Shown here one piece after another: positions 50,018-62,198 of a stretch of DNA of 64,000 nt. Made by a program: the position numbers and the translations under genes. The DNA is from Lichenostomus cassidix (Eukaryota > Chordata > Aves > Passeriformes > Meliphagidae). The notes under the pieces are model-generated. The model worked only from the letters and a program-made list of their open reading frames with translations. It did not search any database and had not been told where the DNA came from. The stretch covers positions 7,382,056 through 7,446,055 of the forward strand of contig CM039189.1 of the NCBI GenBank assembly GCA_008360975.2, read 5' to 3'. The first letter of the stretch is position 1; each line of letters opens with the position of its first letter.

Positions 50018-50411
50018 ATCTGGCAGCTGCTGGTCACTCAGAGTCCAGGCCCTGGGTATGGGAGAGCTGGTGTCAAGGTGTCTGAATGCTGTGCTGGGAG
50101 CCTGGATGCAGGGGAATTCTTAACATGTTTGGGTCAGGTTGAAATTTCACTGCTCCTTGCTATTTGAAGTTTCAGGGTTTTCATGGAAGGTGGGACAGAA
50201 AGAGCTGGGATCTGGCAGCTGCTGGTCGCTCAGAGTCCAGGCCCTGAGTATGGGAGAGCTGGTGTCAAGGTGTCTGAATGCCAGCAGAAAGGCTGTGCTG
50301 GGAGCCTGGATGCAGGGGAATTCTTAGCACGTTTGGGTCAGGTTGAAATTTCACTGCTCCTTGCTATTTGAAGTTTCAGGTTTTTCATGGAAGGTGGGAC
50401 AGAAAGAGCTG
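50015..50411 (+). repeat. Tandem duplication (two copies, 192 and about 204 bp)
   Basis: Copy 1 spans 50015-50206 and copy 2 spans 50207-50411. They start at GGGATCTGGCAGCTGCTGG and end at GACAGAAAGAGCTG. Copy 2 has 12 extra bases (CAGCAGAAAGGC, by one alignment) after GTCTGAATGC. I count about five substitutions otherwise, so the event is recent. It lies in TRABD2B intron 2. I recognise no transposon in it; it looks like a local segmental duplication. Confidence 0.92.
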
Positions 50412-53400
50412 AGGCAAATGAAGAAGAGGAAGTAGACAACTCTCTGACAGTGCTGATGTTTGTGTACAGAGTGGCCAGAAAAGGGCAAAATCAAGTTGGC
50501 CAGGGCTGAGAATTGGTGAGGAGTGGATGGCATTCTGGGCCTTCTCGTGGAATCCTGGCACAGGCACTGTAGCCATGAGTAACTGTGAGGATGTGTCCTC
50601 TGAGGGTCAGCTGGGTATAGGGCAAGCTTTCCCTCCTCTTTGCAGCCCTCATGTGGGTCTATGATGGGAATCTCTCCCCAGGCTGTTGGAGTAAGAACTG
50701 TGACACTGGCTAGTGCAGCTGCTAAGGTCTGTTGTGTCCTCCCTGATGGCCCAGGGCTGTCATGAGACCCCCACCACCCCAGAGTGACTGCAGTCTGTCC
50801 CAGTGAAGGTCTGTACGGTCAGCAAGGGGAAAGTCATACTCATCTACCCAAACAGCTATTCTCTGGGGAGGTGGGTGACATCTCTTGCTTGTGTTTGATC
50901 CTGTTTCTCAGCAGCATCCCCAGTCCCAGACAGTGTTTATAGCCCTTCCTCCACATAAGAACTAAAATCCTTCTCCCATCCCATCCTGAGCATGCTTTCC
51001 TTAGGAACAGTCTGTATTCAGCTCATTGCAGATGCCTTGAATCTTGAAGTTCATTGGGGAAATTTTGTGTCGGGTCCAGCTTCATCCCAGCCTGTGGGTG
51101 GGGAAGCTATCAGGCTGGTGAGGAGCTGCCAGCACCCCCTTTTCTCCCCGCCTGGTTGTTTGGGAAGCCCTGACTCTGGTCTCTGGCTGGTATCATTTCC
51201 AACTGCAGGGGGAGATGTTAAATATCAAACCAGTGTTGATTGGATCAGAGACGGCCTCAAAGAAAGAAACCTCAGACTGTGCCAGATTAAACTTCACACT
51301 TCACCATTCTCCCCCTTTCATTTCTTTGCCGCCTCGTTCTCTGCACAAATAAACCTCATCTTCCCTCTTTCTACCAATGAGACAGCATTCAGTCAGCAGA
51401 AATGACTTTGTTAACAAAATCAGTCTTCATTTCCCAGGTCCTGCTGTTCCATCAAACCCTGGGACATGGCAGCTTTGATTACTCTGGTGATAGGATTAGA
51501 GGGGGGAACAAGTGCTGGTTAATAAAAGGCTGATGGGTGGTCCATCATGTTTGGTCACTGACAGCTCTGCAGCCTCGAAGCTGGACATTCAGTGGCAAAA
51601 CAGTAATATACACAGTAATACATAGGCAGGGCCACATCCTGGACTCTCTAGTCAATCTGCTCTGTCCCCTTGAAAAACTTAAGTTTTCTGTGATCACAAA
51701 GCTGGGATTCTCTGAGCTGACAGGACCAGTGTAACTGACTTCAGGAGAAATCTTCTTGTTTGTTCTAATGAAAGATCCGAGCTCAAAGTTTTCTGAATTG
51801 AGAGAGCTCAGTTTCAGAGCTTGTTGACTTTTGTATACTTTATATGAGGGACTATTACTGATATGAGGTTTTATTTATTTTAGAATATTTTTAAAATAAA
51901 AGTGGGTTTTGCCTAGTAAAAATGGCATGTTCTTGCTTTTAGAGAATTTCAGGCTTTGTGAAGAGAGCAAGAGTCATCAGAAACAGCATCACCTGTTTTG
52001 ATTGCTGAATGTTCTTGAAAGAAATGTTGTTAAAAGGTTTGATTACACTTAGCTATACATAGTGCACATAGTTTTCAGCTTGCTGGCTTTTGTTAAACTA
52101 TCACTCCCTTCAACCCCAGGATAAAAAAATTCCCCCAGCAAAATTAGCCTAGGGGGAGAAATTCATACAGCAAAAATAGAAATCCGTCCATTTAACTCCC
52201 TTTGAATCCTAGTGGGAGCTGCTTTATGTCTTCACCAGGGGAACTGTTGAGGATGAATCTGTGCAGGTATTAAAGCTACAGTAGTGGCAGTAACACCTGA
52301 AGGGATCAGCAGCTGAGGTTTTATAGCTGTACCCACCTGTAGGTGTTGCTCTGTACAGCCAGTGACTGTGTGCTCCTGCCCCACAGCCCCTTGCAAGGCT
52401 CACCCAGGCATTTGATGCCTGTTAAGAAAACAGCCAGTCACTAATGATGGTTTGAGGGGCAACTGGCAATTCATCTGTTGTATTTATTGTGTATATAACT
52501 GCCAGAAGTGTTTGTACAACAGGTCAGGTATGAGCCCTTCCGTTCCTTCTGATCCTTCACACCTCCTTTGGTAACATCCAAGCCCAAGGCAGGTGTACCT
52601 GCCTCCCACAGGCAAGTCTTGAGGATTCTGCTGGTTAATTCATTTGCAAAATTATGGGTGCTGCTTGTGATTGATATTAGGTAGGAATTACATCTTTATA
52701 AGAAGGGCCTTGAAAGGGAAAAATCCCCAGAAAACAGTCTGACACTCAAGGGGAGTCTCTACTGTATCTGAGGCAGCTTAACATTACCAGTGTATAGAAG
52801 TCATACAGCAGAATTGTGTAATTTTTTCCTCTGTGTGTTTGCCACTTCAGAGGTGCTCACCCAGTAGGTGCAAAAGCTTCTCTTCAGTAAACAGTACTTT
52901 CACAGTGATTTTCAATCTGTTTATTATTTGCTGTCACTTTGTGATGCTTTTGCAGCAGCAGTCAGGATCCTCCTCCAGGCCCAGAGTGCTTTGCTTATAA
53001 ACAGAATGAACCATTTACCTTGAAAACCTCAACTTCAAGTACAGTGCAACCTACAGTCCTCAGAAAGTCTTTAACAGCCTCCCCTCAGCTCCCTAGTGAG
53101 TAGCAATCCATGTTATAAAGACAGCCCACATCATTCAGGCCAGTCAGAGGTTCCTGGATTGCAAAGGCCAGAAATGATCTTAAGTAAGGGCACTCACTCA
53201 CCTTGCACTCCTGCAGAGAGGAGATCCGTGGCAGGGCTCTTGGCAAAGCATATTTAGGGACTTCAGAGGGACATACTGTAAAATAACACGTTTCCCCTAT
53301 ATTAGGCTTTACACTGCAAACCCTTATTAATGTCTTCACTGTCATTAGGAGTTGATGAGACAGGTAAAAGGCAGAAGAAATCATAGTGTAACTGCTTGAA

Positions 53401-56400
53401 CCATGTGAAATTGGTGTGATTTCTTTCATCTTTTGGTCCTATTAGTGGGGTTCCCTGCCTGCTTGATGAATGAGTGTAAGCAGACTTCCCCAGAGCACAG
53501 TGTTTAGGATATAACACAAAAATGGAGATTTTTAGCAACAACTGCTGTTTTAGAAACTTCATTGTTTTTAACTTTCAAGGGTCAGTGTTAGAAGAGCCCC
53601 ATTTTGCAGGGAGACATATCTGCCTTGTGTTCTCACACTTTTCCCAAATCCCTCTTCCAAGCAGACAAGCAATACAGAGGCTAGATGCCACTATACTTAA
53701 ATCTGCAGAAAGCACTGTGGGTTGATGACAAAATTTCAGTATCTTTGTGAAGCTCTCAAATTATTTCTAGGTTGCAATTACTGAGACATTTTTTTCTGAA
53801 CATTGCAACAATTTGTGAACTTAATACTCTTCTTGTAACCCAAAAAGCATTACAATTTCCAGCTTGCTTGAGACACCAGAAATTAAACTGGTGCCTGCAG
53901 AGCTTAAAACTGCCAGTATCAGTGTTTGAACTTAATACCTCAGTTCTTGGACTGGAATTGGAGCAAGACTATGCTCTCTGCAGAGTGGGAAGAGACATGC
54001 AACTAAATGGTGAGACTAGTTGTATCCATCACAACAACTGGTAGTTAACGGTGTCTCAGCATCTCCATGGATTTGCTTTTTCTGCTGCTCAAGAGAGCAA
54101 TACAGCTACCTTGTGTTGTTGTAACTGTTTATTGGATCTGATTGTCATTTAAAGGCACAGAGAATGAAAATTTGCGTGGTTGGCACCTGTCAGAAACTCA
54201 AGCAGGAATTCACACAGATGTCTGCTGCTTTTGTCACTAGTTATTCCAACAGCAGTCCTCCATATTTTGAATTTCCAATATTTTAGAGCTTCTGGTGCAA
54301 GTAATTTCAGGACTTCTAGCACAATATAAATGAAAGTTGGTAAAAACTGTAAATTAAAACCATGTGCTCAGCATTTTGAAATGGATGTTGTATGACTTGA
54401 GGAGGCTCATTAGCAGAAGTATTTTTAGTTTGAATAAGATCAAAGACCCAGGATTTTCCACTCTGAGGGTCATTTAACATAGTCCTGGACACCCCATTTC
54501 TCATCAAACGTAGATTCCCATAGGCCAGTTATGCCTGAAGAAATCATCATCCTTGAAATATTGTAATTAGATTTATTATCAGTGTACCACTGCTGATCAC
54601 CTCTATCCATGCACTGCAAAGCACCAAGGTGTTGAAGAGTCTTGCAGATGTCAAAAGTGAGTTTTTATCCTGACTTCTTCAAAATCAGGATTGCAGCCCA
54701 TGCTGGTGGGTAGCAGTGTTAGAAGTGAAAGACCAAATCCTGTATGATGTACTCATTCCAGAATGTCCTGTGAAGCCAGGGATAACACTGAACCATCCCC
54801 AGAAACTTCTCGTGGCAAATAGAGAAAGGATCATAAGACAGAAAAAGAAAGTATTTTGATTTCTTTCTTTCCTAGGCTAGTGTGGAAGTTATGAAATCTT
54901 CCACGTGAATTCCAGTCCAGAGGTTCTCATGCTTGGGTATCCCTGCAAAACTAGTGTTCACTTAGACAGGGAGAAAAGCTACCAATTCAGTCATAGGCAG
55001 CATGTTAGTTGTATCAACAGAGTTAAGGAAATAGCAATAAATGCTTTATGTTTTCCCCAGATTTAATTAAACTTGCTGCTTCTACCCTAACTCTTGTGGC
55101 TGGGGCACCTGTTGGGAGACAGAGATATCTCCAATACATAAAACAGAGAAGAAGCTGCCTTCATAGAGCAAGGCAATATTCATCAGACTCCCTTAGTGAG
55201 CCAAGGAATGAGAAAAAGGAAACAAATCTTGCAGTTATTTTCTAACCTCTTTCCATTTTAATAAAAGTCAAGTTACGAGGAACACAGGAAAAGTATTTCT
55301 TTCAAGTAGGCGGTTCTGTGTCTTGAAAGTATCCCCTCAATATTTTAGAGACTGTACTAAATCCAAGGTCTCCATTAGGCTCCCTCACTTTTGTTAACAA
55401 TCACAATGAAGACTGATTATTCTCTGTACGCTTTCTGCCACCGCACAAATTTAGCTCTCCTTTGATTTCTTGCAGCCTTTTCCTATTACACGTGACAGCA
55501 TAATAGTGATGGGGAATATTTATTTAAATGTGAGACCAAATGCTCACAATGCAGGAGTTTTCAGAGTCAGCAGAGGGGGAGAGGGCAAAAGGGTGATTTG
55601 AGAAACATGCCCAGTTTTTTGAAGGTCTTTGTATTCCTGGCATGTGATTGATTTACAGTTTTTTAGAAATGATCATTGAGATGAATGTTATTCCAGCAGT
55701 GAAATGTGATGGGACATCCCAGTGTGTCCCATTCGTTCTAAAGCACTGGTAAAATCATCACAGCACTATTAATTGTGAAAATGCTAAGCCTTATACTATG
55801 AGAGGATCTGGTTCTGACATACTGGGAGTTGAATGGGATGCTAACTTGTAGTTTGTTTTCAAGCTGAGGTAATTCTTTATTTTTGGCACATCACAGAGGC
55901 AGGAGAGGTGCAAGTGTGCTGAAGGGCCTCAAAAATACTGTTCTGGTAAGATTTTACAATATAAAAAGTCATTCTTTTTAATATGAATTTCCTGATTAAT
56001 ACAGGAAAAAGCTAGAAAGAACATTCTCAAAAAAGCCTATTATTTGCTTGCTGGAGAAGATAACTCTCTAATACCCAGAATTGAACAAAGTCAAGTTTCT
56101 AATACAAAGTTATGGCCAAACCACTTCTAATATGGCTTAGCCTTCAAACAACTGGGATGCAGTTCAGCTCCTTCAGCATTTCTCCTTTCTATTTACAGAA
56201 TTCTGCTGAGAAATGCCTCATCAGTCTATGAGACCAGGTTATACCATCCTGAAATAATCCAGGTACTTTGTTGGCGAGATGACGTTCAGAGGCTCAAGGC
56301 AACAGGCCTTTTAGAGGCCTGAAACACTGTCCAGCTTTATGGATCTGCTTGTCCCTGTCTGCAGACTGGCACTGGCCAGCTTTTATTTAGCTGATTGTGT

Positions 56401-58799
56401 GAGGCCAGAGAGGATTTTCTTTGTTAACTTGAGTGGCTTGGCTGTGAAATGAGACATACTGTACAGTATATAACTCAAGCTGGCTTTCAAAGGCATTTTT
56501 GTTGAAGCTGGGTATCCAGAGAGATCTGAGCCTTTAACATGTAGACATCTGAAACACACTCTAGAAACTTCATAATTTAAGGTCAGCTTTTACACTGGTT
56601 CATGTTCCAGTAGTGCTTGCTTTAAAAAAAATACTCAGTTTATATCTAAATGTATAAAGGTGGGTTTTTTTTCTGAGAAGGAAACTGCTCTGAGCACTTG
56701 CTGTGTGTTAACTATGGCTGGAGAAGCTTGGAACGGATGTACCGTGTAGGGACTTCAGCAAATTATGTCTCTGAAGTGAAAAGAAAGCATCATTGATGCA
56801 TTTACACATTCTCAAAGCTGGAAGTTGTTTGGAATCACTTGTAGTAGTACCCTTTTGTATTTTAGGAAGTACAAAGAGCTACAATCTCCCAAAAGGTGTC
56901 GTATTTTGGTATATTTTGGATGGGTTTTGTCATTACTGACAAAGAGATCCCAGTGGAAGATATTCCTAAGAATGCAAAACACAATCATCAAACCCACACA
57001 AGATCCCTTATCACTCTCTCTCTAAAGTTGTTGCAGATTCATTTGAATTACACTGGAAAGATTTATCTCTTATTAATGGAGCGCTGTTCATTTTTTAAAA
57101 TTGAGTTGTTGTGCAACACATCAAATAACAATGTCATAACACATCGTAAATCAGTTTGTTCACTGAAGGATTCCACATGATTTAATCTAACATCCTGGAC
57201 ATAGTTCATGAGCAGTTAATTTTAGCAGTTTTCTTTGATACATATCAATTAAGGCAAAGCAACTCCAGCCATTATGGAGTAGAGTCAAAACTGGTTAACG
57301 GCAAAGCAAGTACAGACAAAGATTGTTCACAGATAAAGCCTTTGGCAGATCATTCAAGGGATCTTTGCTTTATATATAGAGCAATTGTAGCTCTAATACC
57401 AGCAGTGCAGACACTCTGGGACAAAGAGAAAACACAAGCACCCACATACACACCAAACCACAGAAGAAAACCACACACCCCACTTGGTACTTGCGTCTAA
57501 CACGAAAGTCAAGCTGAAGTTCACCAAGCCTGACGTAGTTACCAAAGAGCTCCATGGCAGGCAATGAGATGGGAAGAAACACCCCTCAAGAAGCATTCAG
57601 GAATTATTCCTATTGTCAGTGTGGGAGAAACTGAGAATGTTTGATTTGAAGCACAAAGTCATCCGGCGGCCTGCCAAGTGCCATTTAGCTCAAGGTCATG
57701 CAACGTAAATAACCCCAAGGGTTAGCTCCAAAGCAAGAGGTAGCTAAACAAGAGTAGGGGAAGGGATTCCTCTCTTTTCCCTCTGGATGTTTGGCATGCT
57801 ACTGACAAGGTTTCGAGGCCTGGCACTCCTAATGAGTCTAGTGTATTAAGAGCAATAAAATACACCAAAACCAGAGAATAACAGCTGAATGCAGCATCAT
57901 GGAAGGGACCATGGTTTGAGACCAAGCCACTAAGCTGTCACACATTTTCTGCAAGAATTAATCAGGGATGCTAATCAGAAAGGAGAAGTTCATCAGAAAA
58001 GAAAATTCTCTTGGATGTTAAAGTATGAAAAGATTGATCCCTGTTATGCAGTAGGCACAACCAATGTTTATTTACTGTTTAGCTGGATGGTCACATGAAT
58101 TTTTCTGTTCTTCTAAAACACTAAGTATCAGAACCTTCTTACAGTTTTTAAGAGAACAAGTTTACAACTGTCACATCAATAATCCATTGCTATCAGTCAG
58201 GAAAGGAAGGGGTGTGTTTTCCCAAGAGTGCTTAGACCTGAGGGTATAGCTTGGAATATAACTATGGGAGAATCCCAAAAGACTTGGCACCTGTTCTTCT
58301 GTTCTCTAGGGCAAAGCTCAGTGTAGTTCCCATTAAAGCAAATCAAACAAGTTGGCAGTCCTTGTACTGGGAACCCAAAACTGTATCTCGAAACTGGGAA
58401 AGATGTCTTTCCTGCTGGTTTATGCAGAAAGGAGTTTTATGTAGACAACTAATTTATTAAGAGAATGAGGAAGAAATGTTAGTCAATATTCTTCTAATTT
58501 GTTTGTGGTTTTGATAGGCTTAAAAACCAGACTGAGTAGAGTTACTTGTGATTTCATGTTGAATTTTAGATGCCACGGAAAAAAGTGAACTAAACTCACT
58601 AAGTCAGAAGGAGAGTTTCAAACTAAAAGTATTTTGATTCAGCCAGCACCACTTGTGGGTCACTCTGCAGAGTCCTGTACATCTGGATGGCCTGGGCACC
58701 ATTCCTTCCAAAAAGAAGAGAAGCCAACTGATCAACTGGATAAGGAGCCCTGAGCTTTTATGTGTACAGCATGGACAATTTCATACCTGTAGGCCTTAC

Positions 58800-58895
58800 A
58801 TAATGTGTTGGAAACTGAGGCATGACTTCAGAGGTTGAAATATCCCAAATATGTTACTACATTTGGAGCTAAGACTGTGATTTTTCAATCTATAA
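58800..58895 (-). mobile_element. Possible MIR-like SINE fragment (minus strand)
   Basis: TGTTGGAAACTGAGGCATGA, TCAGAGGTTGAAATATCCCA and TTGGAGCTAAGACTG resemble the reverse complement of the MIR CORE (GGGGAAACTGAGGCACAGAG..TTGCCCAAGG..GCAGAGCTGGGATT). Confidence 0.45.
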
Positions 58896-59479
58896 ATTTC
58901 TCTTACAACTTTCAACTTATTTAGTACTCTTAGAAAGTGAAATATTTGTATGCAGAGAGGCTAGAGTTGATGAGATGGTGATGTGAAGGGGACATCTGGA
59001 GAAGTCCAGGCTCACTGTGAATTCCAGAACCTACAGCTCTTCAGGCAAGCAACTATGGGACACATCTTCATCCCTTGGTGAATAGAGTGGCTCCACCCCT
59101 CTTTGCTATTTTAGCCCATAATGGAACTGATTTTCTCAAATGCAAATGATCTTGAAAAATGACAGAGAGCATAGGCTTGCATCATTAGCAATGAACCAAG
59201 GGCTTGTGTGTTGCAACAACCTTTGTTGAGGGATTATTGTGTTGCAAATCCATGGATTTTGGCACAGGCTGGAGAACTCATCAGTTCCTCTGTGCATGTC
59301 TTGCCATCATTCAACAGGCAGACCCTGTTGCTAGACATCGCAGCAGGGCAGCCAGTTGGCTTCTCCCAACCTCCTTAGGTTTCCAGATGTCATAACAAAA
59401 TGAGAGAGAGAGACTTAGCCATCTTCCATGTGTTTATGCTGGAGCTGCTAGGCAGAGACCAAGCCACAACACTGCACAG

Positions 59480-59780
59480 CTTTTCAAAAAGGACTTAATA
59501 GGCCTCTCTGTAAACAGATCTAAATATTTGCTCCAGTGACATTTATCGCATCACACGTCTGGCGCGAGTGTTTCGTCCTTGTTTTGCTTGCATGTTTGGA
59601 TTCTCTTATAAACATTAATGAAGTGCTTGAATACAAATGAATAATCCTCCCCCTTTCTTCCCACCCTGGAGGGGAGGGGAATGGGAGGGCATGAAGTAAT
59701 AATAGTTCAACCTTCAACCCGTAATTGCTTGGTACATTTTGATGACAGTTTTCTTTCTCACGTGCTTTAAAAGACTTTAT
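59480..59780. promoter_or_regulatory. Candidate conserved regulatory element in TRABD2B intron 2
   Basis: Holds five CpGs in about 35 bp (ATCGCATCACACGTCTGGCG and CGAGTGTTTCGTCC), AT-rich words such as CATTAATGAAG and CGTAATTGC, and a CACGTG E-box at 59759. It abuts the AATAAA of the minus-strand coding-like segment, so part may be the 3' flank of that unit. Confidence 0.3.
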
Positions 59781-59796
59781 TCAGTGTGTACATCTA

Positions 59797-60313
59797 TGCA
59801 GAAGGCATTGCACCTTTCTTCAAAGGCAGCTGCCGCTGCAGTTGGAGTGCAGGGCACTTAGCAGGCAGCACTGTGTCATTTGATGTTTGAGCAGTCGTAG
59901 CAAGTTGACTTGCTGCTGGGTTCCCAGCAGGCTGCCAGAATTCTGCCCCATCCACAAGGCTTTTAACAGAGGATATATTTAATATATTCTTTCCTAAGCG
60001 TCTGCTGTTGAGCTGGACAGAATAACGGGCCTGAAGCACCTCAAATCTAACTCCATATGACAGTTCACCTACCTCTTGCTGGAGATCTGGGGTAATTCAA
60101 TAGGTATTTTCCAGTTGCCTTCAGCTTGAAAATGACTGGAGACACTGTATTTCCATGTATCCCCTTCTGATCTCTCAATGCCCTTATGGAGGCCCTAGAA
60201 AGTGGTTGTCTTGGTTTTGCTTTTGATTTTGTCACTAAAGGAGAAGGAGGATGTGAGGTAAGGAAAGACTGACCAAATCTTCTTTCCATAGCTGGTTTCT
60301 GTGGAAGCAACCT
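59797..60313 (-). pseudogene. Unidentified minus-strand coding-like segment with stop and poly(A) signal
   Basis: On the minus strand two overlapping open frames run 60313 to 60068 (82 codons) and 60096 to 59797 (100 codons). A single frameshift in the overlap would join them. The protein-like text is plausible: first frame ...SPLVTKSKAKPRQPLSRASI..., second frame ...LSYGVRFEVLQARYSVQLNS.... The second frame ends in TAG at 59794-59796, and AATAAA (minus strand, 59781-59776) follows 12 nt later. A further open frame with heptad-like leucines (LLLQAQLQKLKMLSKVLSKA) lies upstream at 60713-60513. This could be a decayed retrocopy or a terminal exon of an unknown gene. I do not recognise the family, and open frames of this size also arise by chance. 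Confidence 0.2.
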
Positions 60314-62190
60314 TTAGAAGATTATTCTGTTGTCTAGGGTATGAGGCCATAAGCCAAAATGTATTGGAAGCCTGTTTCCTAAACATAAGAAGGATGAAGT
60401 TGTGAAACAGATCAAGGCATCATCCCTGAACCTGTTCCAGACTGAGAAAACACTGAGTATCTCATTCCTGTGTGGGAGCAATTATATTACTGCTCCTTTC
60501 TCCCTGCGCAGTTCAAAATGTCACAATGTCTTCCATGCACAATAAATTACCATCATCTTGTGCCAGGTGGGACAGTGCTTTGCTCAAGACTTTACTAAGC
60601 ATCTTTAGTTTCTGCAGCTGGGCTTGTAGGAGCAGTGGTTTGGCTTGCTTGGAAGCCAGTAATAAAAGAAATTTCCTTCTAGTCAAGAGGGGCTCTTCAG
60701 AAACTCCCTGAACTCATGCAACTAAGCTCTCAGTTCTTTGTTAAGAGCAAAACTGCTGTGTTTAAGCTGTGGGACATGAAAGAAGTAATCAATACCCAGA
60801 AAGTAATCAAAAGTTCCTTCTTCAGACGGTCTTTAAGAAAAAAATCATCCTGTACAAGACATCTGCATGTTTGTTGTCTGCAATAGTACTAAGTGCAAAG
60901 GATTTATATCCCAATAGTCAGGCTTTGGGAGGTCAAGACTAATACCCAAGAGGAAAAAAAAGCATGTGTTTCCTTCATCTGAGTGATTAGGTATAAAATG
61001 AGTTAAAAATTGATACTGTCTTTAGTTCAGCTTGTATATGAAACCATTCAGTCTGCACATACTTGAGTACTATTAGAAAGTGCCTGTCAACTCCATTAAT
61101 TATCAAACTGCTTATTCAGTCTATGCATTCCTTGCATAAATCCATATCAACTTTGCCTCTTGTATCAGTGTTTGTTTATATGAGCCGGAACTCTCAATCC
61201 TGAGCAGTCTAAAACACCTCTTGAAAGAATTTCTTCATCTGCACCTACAGGGACACAGACTAATTGCTAGTCAGAGGATGCTCTGTGGGGTGCTTTTTTG
61301 GTGAGGAGTTGGGAACCACAAAATTGTCTGGAAGGGTGTTCTCTTGTCACTTCTGTCCATGTTGATAGTTCAGATAGAAGAGGCTAAAATCATTATGGTT
61401 CTCAGCAGCTGTGAAGTGCACACTGGAAAAACAAAAAGCTTGGAGAAAGGGATAGAAAAAAGAATTTGCTGATATTTTTGTCATCCTCTGCCTGATGTGC
61501 CAATACTAATGGAGGCTTTTTTTGTTTTTACTAACTTATAGTCCAGTGCATTCCTGTGTCCCCGTTACTCAAGCATTCTGCCTTTTGCTCATTTGCTGGA
61601 ACACAAACATGGAAGTGTATTTGGAACTAGCTGGAGCCTTAAAAAAACAAAATTAAGGCAAGCTGCCAGATCAGAATCTAATACACAACATATGTTTACA
61701 GGGTTATAGTCTCTTGCCATCCTGGCTTTAACAGCACTCCAGTGTGAAGTAGAGTAAATGCCTTCCAAGACCTTTTATCATCATCGTGCTTATCAAAACA
61801 CTAAAAAATACTGGTTTTATTTCAGCAAATGTGCCTTTTCTCTTGTCTGAAGCCCTTTGAATTCCCTGCCACATTTGGGATCAATGGAAGAGTATGTCCT
61901 TGGTCTTGTTTGTCCTGTTTTCTTCCTCTTTACAAGAGCTTATCTCCCTCAGGGGTGACCAGGTTCATCTACCACTTTGGCAGGCAGCCCTGAGCAGGAC
62001 CCCTGGTTTGAGAGAAGACAGTAATGTTGACCCCCAGGTGCCTTGTGCATTTGGGGGGTAACTCATGACCCTTTATGAAGAGTCTGTGAAGAGCAAAGGG
62101 TTGTCCAAGCGTAAAACACGGAGGATTGAAGTGAACGAGGTGTTTTAAGCTAACCTCAGCTTGCCCAAATGCAAGAGGTGCCTTGATGGG

Positions 62191-62198
62191 TATATAAG
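62191..62198 (+). promoter_or_regulatory. TATA-box-like motif inside TRABD2B intron 2
   Basis: TATATAAG flanked by GC-richer bases (GATGGG before, GCTCTG after), the layout of a genuine TATA box. A pyrimidine-rich CACTCTTTCTTC stretch lies about 30 bp downstream, where an initiator would be. No exon could be recognised after it. Single TATA words are frequent by chance in 64 kb. Confidence 0.2.

Noticed and set aside
51437..51490. CCCAG followed by GTCCTGCTGTTCCATCAAAC, superficially like the start of the next TIKI exon
   Set aside because: Only a few residues resemble the expected ALNQTLLQQE region and the key Asn and following Leu-Leu-Gln are absent; no donor site at a sensible distance.
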